A program made the translations under genes and the position numbers. Below are positions 25,151 to 33,176 of a DNA stretch of 64,000 nucleotides, one piece after another. Within the stretch, counting starts at the first letter, position 1; each line of letters begins with the position of its first letter. Source of the stretch: Rhodoferax_B ferrireducens_A (GTDB lineage: Bacteria > Pseudomonadota > Gammaproteobacteria > Burkholderiales > Burkholderiaceae_C); contig NZ_JAVDXT010000008.1 in assembly GCF_031458075.1 (NCBI RefSeq), positions 1 to 64,000 of the forward strand, given 5' to 3'. The notes under the pieces are model-generated. The model did no database searches. It saw only the letters and a list, made by a program, of their open reading frames with translations, and was not told the origin of the DNA.

Positions 25151-26716
25151 ATGGCCCCTACCGGTTTCCGCGCTCTGAGTATTGCCAAACGGCTGGCTGT
25201 GCTGAACTTCAGCGCACTCCTCGGCCTGGTGCTGCTGACAGCAGTCTTCCTGGTGTCCGAACGCCGCCTGATCATGGAGGAGCGCCAGAACAGCGTGCGC
25301 CAGGCCGTCGAGGTGGCGCACAGCCTGGTGGTCAACTACCACGGCCTGGTGGCCCAGGGCAAATCGACCGACGCCGAGGCGCAAAAGCTGGCCATGGCTG
25401 CGCTGAAGGTGATGCGCTACAGCGGCAGCGAATACTTCTGGATCAACGACATGCAGCCGGCGATGGTGATGCACCCCATCAAGCCCGAGCTGGACGGCAA
25501 GAACCTCAGCGAAAACAAAGACCCCACGGGCAAGCGCCTGTTCGTGGAGTTCGTCAACACCGTCAAGGCCGAGGGCAGCGGCTATGTGAACTACCTGTGG
25601 CCCAAGCCCGGCAGCGAGAACCCGGTGCAGAAGGTCTCCTACGTCAAAGGCTTCGCGCCCTGGGGCTGGGTGATTGGCTCGGGCGTGTATGTGGACACGG
25701 TGGACTCGGCGATCCGCGGCCGTGTCATCACCTTTGGCCTGGCGACCCTGGTGTTGCTGGTCTTGCAGCTGGGCCTGGGCACACTGATCGCGCGTGGCCT
25801 GATCGGCCAGCTGGGCGGTGAGCCCGGCTATGCGGCCAGCATCACCGAGCACATGGCGCGCGGCGACCTGTCGGTGCCGATTGCGCTGAAAGCCGGCGAC
25901 AACAGCAGCCTGTTGCACGCCATCCAGGGCATGCGTGACAGCATTGCCCACATCGTCGGCGAGGTGCGGGTCGGCACCGACTCGATCGCCGCCGCTTCGG
26001 GCGAAATCGCCGCGGGGAATAACGACTTGTCGGTACGCACCGAGCAGCAGGCCAGTTCGCTGGAGAAAACCGCAGCCTCGATGGAGCACCTGACCAGCAC
26101 CGTCAAGCAAAACGCCGAGAACGCGCGCCACGCCAGCCAGTTGGCGGCCACCGCGTCCACCGTGGCCATAAAGGGCGGTGCGGTGGTGGCCCAGGTGGTC
26201 GGCACCATGGCCACGGTGAATGCCTCGTCGAACAAGATCGTCGACATCATCGGGGTGATCGACGGCATCGCCTTCCAGACCAATATCCTGGCCCTCAACG
26301 CCGCCGTCGAAGCCGCGCGCGCTGGTGAGCAGGGCCGCGGCTTTGCCGTGGTGGCCAGCGAGGTGCGCAGCCTGGCCCAGCGCTCGGCCGCCGCCGCCAA
26401 GGAGATCAAGACCCTGATCCACGAGTCGGTGGAAAACGTGGAGCACAGCACCCGCCTGGTCAACGACGCCGGCACCACCATGACCGAGGTGGTGCAAAGC
26501 GTGAAGCGGGTAACCGACATCATTGGCGAGATTGCCGCGGCCAGCCAGGACCAGTCGCAGGGCATAGACCAGATCAACGGCGCGATCACCGCCATGGACG
26601 GGGTGACGCAGCAGAACGCCGCCCTGGTGGAAGAAGCGGCCTCGGCCGCCGAGTCGATGCGCAGCCAGGCCGAGCGCCTGTCGCAGCAGGTCAGCGTGTT
26701 CAAGCTGGCGGGTTGA
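25151..26716 (+). CDS. Methyl-accepting chemotaxis protein with a Cache sensor
   Basis: This 521-residue receptor has a first TM helix at about 18-40 (FSALLGLVLLTAVFLVS). The periplasmic part has single-Cache features: EYFWINDMQPAMVMHP, LDGKNLSENKDPTGKRLF and FAPWGWVIGSGVYVD. TM2 is at about 195-220, followed by a HAMP region. The cytoplasmic hairpin GIAFQTNILALNAAVEAAR is intact, so it should signal to CheA/CheW. The C-terminus (VSVFKLAG) lacks a CheR/CheB pentapeptide. Cache domains of this type often sense small carboxylates, but the ligand is not known. It lies next to another receptor gene on the same strand. Confidence 0.92.
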   Translation: MAPTGFRALSIAKRLAVLNFSALLGLVLLTAVFLVSERRLIMEERQNSVRQAVEVAHSLVVNYHGLVAQGKSTDAEAQKLAMAALKVMRYSGSEYFWINDMQPAMVMHPIKPELDGKNLSENKDPTGKRLFVEFVNTVKAEGSGYVNYLWPKPGSENPVQKVSYVKGFAPWGWVIGSGVYVDTVDSAIRGRVITFGLATLVLLVLQLGLGTLIARGLIGQLGGEPGYAASITEHMARGDLSVPIALKAGDNSSLLHAIQGMRDSIAHIVGEVRVGTDSIAAASGEIAAGNNDLSVRTEQQASSLEKTAASMEHLTSTVKQNAENARHASQLAATASTVAIKGGAVVAQVVGTMATVNASSNKIVDIIGVIDGIAFQTNILALNAAVEAARAGEQGRGFAVVASEVRSLAQRSAAAAKEIKTLIHESVENVEHSTRLVNDAGTTMTEVVQSVKRVTDIIGEIAAASQDQSQGIDQINGAITAMDGVTQQNAALVEEAASAAESMRSQAERLSQQVSVFKLAG

Positions 26717-26886
26717 CGCAGCGCGGGGAGAAGCGTACTCAAAATGGATGATGCGCCCCCCTGGAGCCACCGGGAATTGCAACAGCGTTTGTTTGTTTAC
26801 AGATACATTGATTTACAGGCGGAGCAAAGGCGGCCGAAGTCTGGAAATGTATTTGTCCCACAAGCACAGCACTGGAGCGAGCACGC

Positions 26887-28533
26887 ATGCGCAACAACCT
26901 GCCTATCCTGAACCAGGAATACAGCTTTCCACCCGGCCAAACGCTGGTCTCCACCACCGACCTGCACGGCAATATCAATTACTGCAACCCCGTCTTCATT
27001 GAAGTCAGCGGCTTCACCCGCGAAGAGCTGATAGGCCATCCCGACATGCCCGAAGAAGCGTTCCGCGACATGTGGGAGACCATCAAGGGCGGCCGCCCCT
27101 GGTCGGCCATGGTCAAGAACCGGCGCAAGGACGGCAGCTACTACTGGGTGCGGGCCAATGTCACCCCGCTGATGGAGGGCACCCAGCCCATCGGCTTCAT
27201 GTCGGTGCGCACCGAGCCGCTGCGGGCCGACATCGACGCCGCCACCGCGCTGTACGCCAGGATGCGGGCCGAAAAGGCCCAGGGCCAGCGCGTGCTGCGC
27301 CTGTACCGCGGCCAGTTGCGCGTCGACACCCCGGCAGGCCGGCTGAAAACCGCCTTGTCGCTGGGGCTGGCGGGCAAGCTGGCCATGACGGCCGGCATAC
27401 TGGGCTTGGTCGGCTTCGGGGTGGGCGCCCTGGTGGTGTCCAGCCTGGGTGCCGGCATCTGGCTGGCCGCGCTGGCCACCACGGTGGTCTGCGCGCTGGC
27501 CGGTGGCTGGGTATTGAGCGGCCTGTCCATCACCCCGCTGCACAACCTGGTCAGCTTCTCCAACCGCATGGCCGCCGGTGACCTGACCCAGACCCTGAAG
27601 GGCAGCGGCAACGATGCGATGGGCGAACTGTCCGGGGCCTTGAACCAGCTCAACGTGAACCTGCAGTCCATCGTGCGCGACGCGCGCACCGGCGTCGACA
27701 ACATGAGCGTAGCCACCCAGGAGATCGCCGCCGGCAACGACGACCTGTCGAACCGCACCGAAAGCCAGGCCAGCAGCCTGCAGCAGACGGCAGCCTCGAT
27801 GGAGCAGATTACCGGCACCGTGCGGCAAAGCGCCGACTCCGCCGCCCAGGCAGCCCAGCTCGCCGCCCATGCCGATACCGTGACCCGGCGTGGCGGCGAT
27901 GCGGTGCTGGACGTGACCCGCACCATGCGCCAGATCACCGAGTCCTCGAACCGGATTGGCGAAATCATCCAGGTGATCGACAGCATTGCCTTCCAGACCA
28001 ATATCCTGGCCCTGAATGCCGCGGTGGAAGCCGCCCGCGCGGGCGACCAGGGTCGCGGCTTTGCGGTGGTGGCCAGCGAAGTCCGTGCGCTGTCGCAGCG
28101 CACCGCCGCCGCCGCCCGCGAAGTCAAGAGCCTGATCGCCGAGTCCACCACCACCGTAGAAACCGGTAGCCGCCTGGCCGATGCCGCCCAGGTCACCATG
28201 ACCGATGCACTGCACGCGGTCAGCCAGGTCACGGCGCTGGTGACCGAAATCAGCGCCGCCTCGCGCGAGCAGCTGGACGGTATTGCCCAAGTCAACCACG
28301 CCATCACGCAGATGGACAGCATCACCCAGCAAAACGCCGCCATGGTCGAGCAAATTGCCGCCGCCGCCAATGCGCTGCACGGCCAATCCGAAGCGGTGTC
28401 GGAAAGCGTGCGGGTGTTCCGCCTCACGGCCAGCGGCTCCAGCAGTGCGACCACCAGCCGCCGACCGACCTCCGAACCGGCCCGCCCCCGGCTGGTGGCC
28501 GACAACACCCAGCCTCTGCGCAAGGAGGCCTAG
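26887..28533 (+). CDS. Aer-like chemotaxis receptor with a shortened PAS domain
   Basis: This 548-residue receptor has no periplasmic domain. The N-terminal PAS domain (about 10-120) follows the Aer pattern: GQTLVSTTDLHGNINYCNPV, VSGFTREELIG, HPDMPEEAFRDMWETIKGG and NRRKDGSYYWVRANVTPL. The usual segment QPHN(M/L)(V/I)R between ELIG and HPDMP is absent, a clean seven-residue deletion. A membrane region of two hydrophobic segments (about 165-215) is followed by HAMP and a complete signalling hairpin (IAFQTNILALNAAVEAARAG). It would normally be a redox/oxygen sensor that binds FAD; here FAD binding is doubtful. The C-terminus is Arg/Pro-rich. The ~65-bp repeat begins 10 bases after the stop. Confidence 0.92.
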   Translation: MRNNLPILNQEYSFPPGQTLVSTTDLHGNINYCNPVFIEVSGFTREELIGHPDMPEEAFRDMWETIKGGRPWSAMVKNRRKDGSYYWVRANVTPLMEGTQPIGFMSVRTEPLRADIDAATALYARMRAEKAQGQRVLRLYRGQLRVDTPAGRLKTALSLGLAGKLAMTAGILGLVGFGVGALVVSSLGAGIWLAALATTVVCALAGGWVLSGLSITPLHNLVSFSNRMAAGDLTQTLKGSGNDAMGELSGALNQLNVNLQSIVRDARTGVDNMSVATQEIAAGNDDLSNRTESQASSLQQTAASMEQITGTVRQSADSAAQAAQLAAHADTVTRRGGDAVLDVTRTMRQITESSNRIGEIIQVIDSIAFQTNILALNAAVEAARAGDQGRGFAVVASEVRALSQRTAAAAREVKSLIAESTTTVETGSRLADAAQVTMTDALHAVSQVTALVTEISAASREQLDGIAQVNHAITQMDSITQQNAAMVEQIAAAANALHGQSEAVSESVRVFRLTASGSSSATTSRRPTSEPARPRLVADNTQPLRKEA

Positions 28534-28543
28534 GCCACTGAAC

Positions 28544-28609
28544 GCTATACAAAAAATAGCTGCTCACGCTGATAGAGATTGCGCTACAGGCCTTAAAAGC
28601 TTGAAATCC
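28544..28609 (+). repeat. ~65-bp repeat copy, used here as reference
   Basis: GCTATACAAAAAATAGCTGC, TCACGCTGATAG, AGATTGCGCTACAGGCC and TTAAAAGCTTGAAATCC. It lies between the Aer-like receptor and a small gene. The order ATAGCTGCT, GCGCTA, GGCC and GCTTGAAATC defines the family register used for the other copies. Confidence 0.75.
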
Positions 28610-28680
28610 TGGACTGGGCAGCAGACCCCAGCTGGTGGACACCTACAATCCCGTGCACTGTCGACCATGCTGGGATTCAC

Positions 28681-28977
28681 ATGCTATTTTCTTGGTTCAA
28701 CGCGAAAGAAGCCAACCGGTTTGGGGCCGAGCTGGCGCAGATCTTCATAGAAAAAATCCCCCTGGGCACGCCGCGTACCGACAAGAAATTTGCCATCAAG
28801 ACCCAGCGTGCGCTGGACCAGATAGCGTTGCGCACGCGCCAGTTCCAGGTCAGCCACACGCTGAATCTCTATACCCGCGCCAAGCTGGCCAACAACTTCA
28901 AATGGACGCTGAAAGATGCGGGCTATGAAAGCACGTATGTGGAAGAGCTGACCGAATGGCTGGTCAAGCGTCTCTAA
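28681..28977 (+). CDS. Small conserved-looking hypothetical protein
   Basis: This 98-residue protein, MLFSWFNAKEANRFGAEL at the start, is mixed and mildly basic with no signal peptide, TM helix or known motif. Segments such as FAIKTQRALDQIALRTRQF and NNFKWTLKDAGYESTYVEEL look like a compact helical domain. I do not recognise the family. It is 71 bases after a repeat copy and 28 bases before the TPR/OGT gene on the same strand, so it may be co-transcribed with it. Confidence 0.75.
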   Translation: MLFSWFNAKEANRFGAELAQIFIEKIPLGTPRTDKKFAIKTQRALDQIALRTRQFQVSHTLNLYTRAKLANNFKWTLKDAGYESTYVEELTEWLVKRL

Positions 28978-29005
28978 GATTTCCAAGATCCAACCGTTGG
29001 CCTCC

Positions 29006-31369
29006 ATGCATTCCTGGCTCAAGAAACTGTTCTCGGCGGGTTCCAGCCCGGTACCGGCAACCCCACTCCCCACCCCAGCTGTAGCCCCCCCTGAGACCAG
29101 TGCCGACCACCGGCGCCGAGGCAACCGATTTTTGGACCAGGGCAACCTGGCTGCGGCCCTGGCCTGCTACCGGCAAGCCGTGGCGCTAGACCCCCATTCG
29201 GTCGACGCCCACACCAGCCTGGGGTATGCACTGCAGCAAACCGGAGATCTGGTTGCGGCACAAGCGGCTCTGGCACAGGCGCGGCAGTTGCAAGCCGAAA
29301 GCTTTGACGCCGCATACCTGCTGGGCCAGGTCTGCGCGAGCCTGGACCAACCAGAACAAGCCATCCTCCACTGGGAAGCGGCACTCACCCTGCAGCCCAC
29401 ATTTGAGCCCGTGTACGCGGAGCTATGCCAAGCCCTGTCCAAGACCGGAGCGTGGGACAAGGCACTCAGCACGCTTGCCAGTGGCATGCAACGCTTCCCG
29501 GACAACGCTGCATTCCACTTCCTTCGGGGGAACCTGCATGCCCAGGCCCAGGAATGGAGCGAGGCGGCGGCGCAGTACGCAGCGGCTCTGCGCCTGAATC
29601 CGCAGTTAACTGAAGCCCACGGCAACTTGGCCGCAGTTTTCCAAGCCCAGCAAAATTGGCAGCAAGCCTTGGAGCAATATGAGCATGCCTTGCGGCGCAA
29701 CCCTCGCGATGCCGCGCAGCTTACCGGTCGGGCAACCGTCCTGCTGCAACTCGGCCAGCATGCCCAGGCCCTCAGCAGCTGCCAGGAGGCGTTAGCCATC
29801 CTGCCAAACTCGGTAGAAGCCCACCGCATACTCGGCTACATCCATCTGCAGACGGAAAACTACAGCCTCGCGGCCCAGCACAGTCGCAAGGCCCTGGAGC
29901 TGGCGCCCCGCAATGCCGATGCGCTGAACAACCTGGGCAATGCGCTCGCCGCGCAGGGCGAATTGCACGATGCGGCGGATGCGTTGCGCGCGGCTGTTGC
30001 CATCGACGCCACATCCGCGGTATTCCACAGCAACCTGGGCGGCATCTTGTTGCTGCAAGGACGGCTGGAAGATGCCATCCATCACCTTCGCCACGCAACC
30101 ACAGCCCCCCAAAGCCCGCTTTCGTCATTACAGAGCGCTTACTCGAATCTGCTCTTCGCGCTGAACTACCACCCGGACCTGGGCGCGGAAGAAATCTTCG
30201 AAAGCTACCGCGCATACGAGCAAAGCGTGGGCACACCGCTGCGGCCCACTTGGGCACCGCACACCAATGACCGCCGCGTGGATCGGAGGCTGAAAGTCGG
30301 CTATGTCTCCCCGGACTTCAAAAACCACGCGGCAAGCTTCTTCCTTGAGCCCCTGCTGTCACAACACAACCGCCAAGTGGTAGAGGTGTATGCCTATGCC
30401 GAACTGGCCAAAGAGGATGCGGTCACGCAACGCTACAAGCAGTACGTCGAACATTGGGTGCCAACACAAGGGATGACAGATGCTGCGTTGGCCGAACGCA
30501 TCCGCGCCGATGGCATCGACATCCTCGTCGATGCCGCCGGACACACGGTAGGCAACCGTTTGGCCGTGTTTGCCCGCAAACCTGCCCCCGTGTCTGTGAG
30601 CTGGATGGGCTATGGATACACCACGGGGTTGCAGGCCGTGGACTACTACCTCACCGATGCCATCAGCGCTCCCGCCGGCTCCGAGACGCTTTTCTCCGAA
30701 GCGCCCTGGCGGTTACCCGGTGGTTATGTAGCCTACCGTGCCAGTGCCGCCATGGGCGAGGTGAATGCCCTGCCCGCGCTGGAGCGTGGCTACATCACCT
30801 TGGGCACACTCACGCGGGCGATTCGCATCAACCACCGAACGGTTCGCGTATGGACGCAGATACTGCACCGCCTGCCCACGGCGCGCCTGGTCGTCGACAG
30901 CCGATCCTTTGAGGACCCGAAGATGCAAGCAGAAACCCTGGCCACATTCACGGCCCAGGGCATCGCTGCAGAACGTTTACAGATCGGCTTCCATAGCCCT
31001 CCGTGGGACGTGCTGCGCGGCATGGATATCGGGCTGGACTGCTTTCCACACAACTCGGGCACGACCCTGTTTGAAACCCTCTACATGGGGCTGCCCTATG
31101 TGACGCTGGAAGGCCGCCCCAGCGTGGGCCGGATGGGCAGCGCCATACTGCACGGCCTAGGCCACCCCGAATGGATTGCCCAAACAGAGGCCGACTACGT
31201 GGAGAAAGTCGTCGCCCTGGCATCCGACCTGCCGGCATTGGCGCAGTTGCGCGCAACATTGCGCCAGCAGATGCAAACCAGCGTCTTGATGGACGAACCG
31301 GGTTTTGCGCGCGCAGTGGAATCGGCGTATGCTGACATGTTCGCCCGTTGGGTCGCACAACCGGCGTGA
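29006..31369 (+). CDS. TPR protein with OGT-like (SPINDLY-type) O-glycosyltransferase domain
   Basis: This 787-residue protein has about nine TPR units in residues 35-375 (e.g. GDLVAAQAALAQARQLQAES, AVFQAQQNWQQALEQYEHAL, LGNALAAQGELHDAADALRA). The C-terminal catalytic region is of the GT41/OGT-SPINDLY type: KVGYVSPDFKNHAASFFLEP, DGIDILVDAAGHTVGNRLAV, PAPVSVSWMGYGYTTGLQAV, GLDCFPHNSGTTLFETLYMG and PSVGRMGSAIL. Such enzymes add GlcNAc or fucose to Ser/Thr of proteins; bacterial members modify flagellins, adhesins or unknown targets. The ATG at 29006 is preferred to the in-frame TTG nine bases earlier. The neighbourhood is chemoreceptor genes, so a motility-linked target is possible but only inferred. 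Confidence 0.88.
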   Translation: MHSWLKKLFSAGSSPVPATPLPTPAVAPPETSADHRRRGNRFLDQGNLAAALACYRQAVALDPHSVDAHTSLGYALQQTGDLVAAQAALAQARQLQAESFDAAYLLGQVCASLDQPEQAILHWEAALTLQPTFEPVYAELCQALSKTGAWDKALSTLASGMQRFPDNAAFHFLRGNLHAQAQEWSEAAAQYAAALRLNPQLTEAHGNLAAVFQAQQNWQQALEQYEHALRRNPRDAAQLTGRATVLLQLGQHAQALSSCQEALAILPNSVEAHRILGYIHLQTENYSLAAQHSRKALELAPRNADALNNLGNALAAQGELHDAADALRAAVAIDATSAVFHSNLGGILLLQGRLEDAIHHLRHATTAPQSPLSSLQSAYSNLLFALNYHPDLGAEEIFESYRAYEQSVGTPLRPTWAPHTNDRRVDRRLKVGYVSPDFKNHAASFFLEPLLSQHNRQVVEVYAYAELAKEDAVTQRYKQYVEHWVPTQGMTDAALAERIRADGIDILVDAAGHTVGNRLAVFARKPAPVSVSWMGYGYTTGLQAVDYYLTDAISAPAGSETLFSEAPWRLPGGYVAYRASAAMGEVNALPALERGYITLGTLTRAIRINHRTVRVWTQILHRLPTARLVVDSRSFEDPKMQAETLATFTAQGIAAERLQIGFHSPPWDVLRGMDIGLDCFPHNSGTTLFETLYMGLPYVTLEGRPSVGRMGSAILHGLGHPEWIAQTEADYVEKVVALASDLPALAQLRATLRQQMQTSVLMDEPGFARAVESAYADMFARWVAQPA

Positions 31370-31398
31370 ACTAGCGCGCCGATCTCGCGCTCCCTGCC

Positions 31399-32958
31399 TC
31401 AGGCCAACGCCACCCGCGTCGGCAAGGAGAACACCGCCACCGCGGCCACCAGGTCCTGCGCCTGGGTTTTCATGCTGCTGGCAGCGGCGGCCATTTGCTC
31501 GACCAGGGCGGCGTTTTGCTGGGTGGCCTGGTCGATCTGGGTGACGGCCTGGCCGACCTGGGACACGCCGGTGCTTTGCTCGCTGCTGGCGGCGCTGATC
31601 TCGCCCACGATATCGGTCACGCTGCGGATGGAGCGGACCACCTCGGTCATGGTGGTACCGGCCTTTCCGACCAGCACAGTGCCTTGTTCCATGCGCGCCA
31701 CGCTGGCCTGGATCAGCTGTTTGATCTGTTTGGCCGCCTCGGCGCTACGCCCAGCCAGGCTGCGGACTTCGCTGGCCACCACCGCAAAGCCGCGCCCCTG
31801 CTCACCGGCACGGGCGGCTTCGACGGCGGCATTCAGGGCCAGGATATTGGTCTGGAAGGCGATGCTGTCAATCACGCCGATGATGTCGGAGATCTGCTTG
31901 GTGCTGTGGTTGATGCCTTGCATGGTGGCCACGGCTTCGGCCACCACGGCGCCGCCTTGCGCGGCCACGCTGCTGGCCTGTATCGCCAGCTGGTTGGCCT
32001 GGGCCGCATGGTCGGCGTTTTGCCGTACCGTGGCGCCCAACTGTTCCATGGAGGCCGCGGTTTGCTGCAAGGTGCTGGCCTGGCGTTCGGTGCGCTCGCT
32101 GAGGTCGTCGTTGCCCTGCGACATTTCAGAGCTGGCGCTGGAGACGTTCTCCGAGCCCTGGCGCACGCTGACCACCACCCGGGACAGGCTGGCCTGCATG
32201 GCAGCCAGGGCTTGCATCATCACAGCGATTTCGTCCTGGCCACGGGTGTCGATCTGCTGGCTCAGATCGCCGCGCGCCACGGCATTGGCGACCGCGCCTG
32301 CGTGCAGCAGCGGACGGGTGATGCCACGCACCAGCGCAAGGCCAAACAACAGCGCAAACAGCACACCAAAAACGATGGCCGCCAAGCAGACATTGCGGAT
32401 CGCCTGGTAGCGCAGCACAGCCGCGTCGAAGTCGCTGCGCGCTTCGCCTTCCATCAGCTGGATCAAGGCCCGGATGTCGTCGCTGATCGGGTTGAACAGG
32501 GCGCTGAACCTGCCCAGCACCAGCACCTGGGCGGGCAGGAAGTCGTCATCGCGCAGAGCGGCCATGACGGGCTTCAAGCCCTCTTGCTGGAATTTCTGCC
32601 GCTTGGCTTCGAGTGCCTGGACGCGGCTTGCGCCCTCGGCCGACAGGGGAACAGCCAGCAAACTGTCCCAGGCCTTCTGCGATGCCGCGGTGATGGCATC
32701 GATGTCCTTGATGTTCTTGGCCACCACCAAGGGCGAGGGGTCGATCAAGGTGTCGGAGATGACCTGGCGCGCACGCATGCTGAGGAACTGGTAAGCCCCC
32801 ACGGAGGCGATGGACTGCATCCTTTGCTTGTACATGGACTCGACGACGGCATTGGCCTGGGCGATACCCAACAGGCCGATGGAACCCACGGCCACCAGCA
32901 GGGCCGATAACACACCCACGAGTACCAGCAGACGGGTGGATATTTTGAAATTTTTCAT
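31399..32958 (-). CDS. Methyl-accepting chemotaxis protein (four-helix-bundle sensor)
   Basis: This 519-residue receptor begins MKNFKISTRLLVLVGVLSAL, then TM1, a periplasmic helical part of about 150 residues (4HB type), TM2 (VCLAAIVFGVLFALLFGLAL), HAMP, and a kinase-control hairpin SIAFQTNILALNAAVEAARA. The end, VAVFSLPTRVALA, has no methyltransferase docking pentapeptide. The ligand is unknown. Its N-terminal and cytoplasmic parts are nearly the same as the next receptor (33177-34718), with more different periplasmic parts, so they are tandem paralogues. A hexanucleotide microsatellite lies 98-150 bases upstream. Confidence 0.93.
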   Translation of the reverse strand: MKNFKISTRLLVLVGVLSALLVAVGSIGLLGIAQANAVVESMYKQRMQSIASVGAYQFLSMRARQVISDTLIDPSPLVVAKNIKDIDAITAASQKAWDSLLAVPLSAEGASRVQALEAKRQKFQQEGLKPVMAALRDDDFLPAQVLVLGRFSALFNPISDDIRALIQLMEGEARSDFDAAVLRYQAIRNVCLAAIVFGVLFALLFGLALVRGITRPLLHAGAVANAVARGDLSQQIDTRGQDEIAVMMQALAAMQASLSRVVVSVRQGSENVSSASSEMSQGNDDLSERTERQASTLQQTAASMEQLGATVRQNADHAAQANQLAIQASSVAAQGGAVVAEAVATMQGINHSTKQISDIIGVIDSIAFQTNILALNAAVEAARAGEQGRGFAVVASEVRSLAGRSAEAAKQIKQLIQASVARMEQGTVLVGKAGTTMTEVVRSIRSVTDIVGEISAASSEQSTGVSQVGQAVTQIDQATQQNAALVEQMAAAASSMKTQAQDLVAAVAVFSLPTRVALA

Positions 32959-33055
32959 GCATTGCTCTTCACAACCAACAGCGGTTGGCCGGGAAGGTAG
33001 CCGATCAAGCTACATGTTTTGATGACAAACGCGCAAGCTGCGCGCAGCAGCACCC

Positions 33056-33108
33056 GCAATAGCAATAGCAATAGCAATAGCAATAGCAATAGCAATAGCA
33101 ATAGCAAT
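33056..33108 (+). repeat. Hexanucleotide microsatellite (AGCAAT, about 8.8 copies)
   Basis: GCAAT followed by eight perfect AGCAAT units runs without interruption to 33108. It lies between two leftward receptor genes, in the upstream region of the 31399-32958 receptor, and runs straight into a ~65-bp repeat copy. Confidence 0.97.
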
Positions 33109-33165
33109 AAAGATAGCAGCCCACGCAGGCGTTACCTGCGCCACAAGCCTAAAAGGCTTGAAATT
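33101..33165 (+). repeat. ~65-bp repeat copy next to the microsatellite
   Basis: AATAAAGATAGCAGC, CACGCAGGCGTTACCTGCG (stem GCAGG/CCTGC) and AAAAGGCTTGAAATT follow the family register. It begins inside the last AGCAAT units and ends 11 bases from the stop of the 33177-34718 receptor, so its stem can terminate that gene's transcript. Confidence 0.65.
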
Positions 33166-33176
33166 TTTGCGCAGCG

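Noticed and set aside
26790..26850. Flagellar sigma-28 promoter before the Aer-like receptor (GGCCGAAG)
   Set aside because: The -10 is only a partial match and no TAAA-type -35 is found at the right distance.
33056..33108. Short regular repeats that could suggest a CRISPR array
   Set aside because: The unit is only six bases with no spacers. It is a microsatellite.
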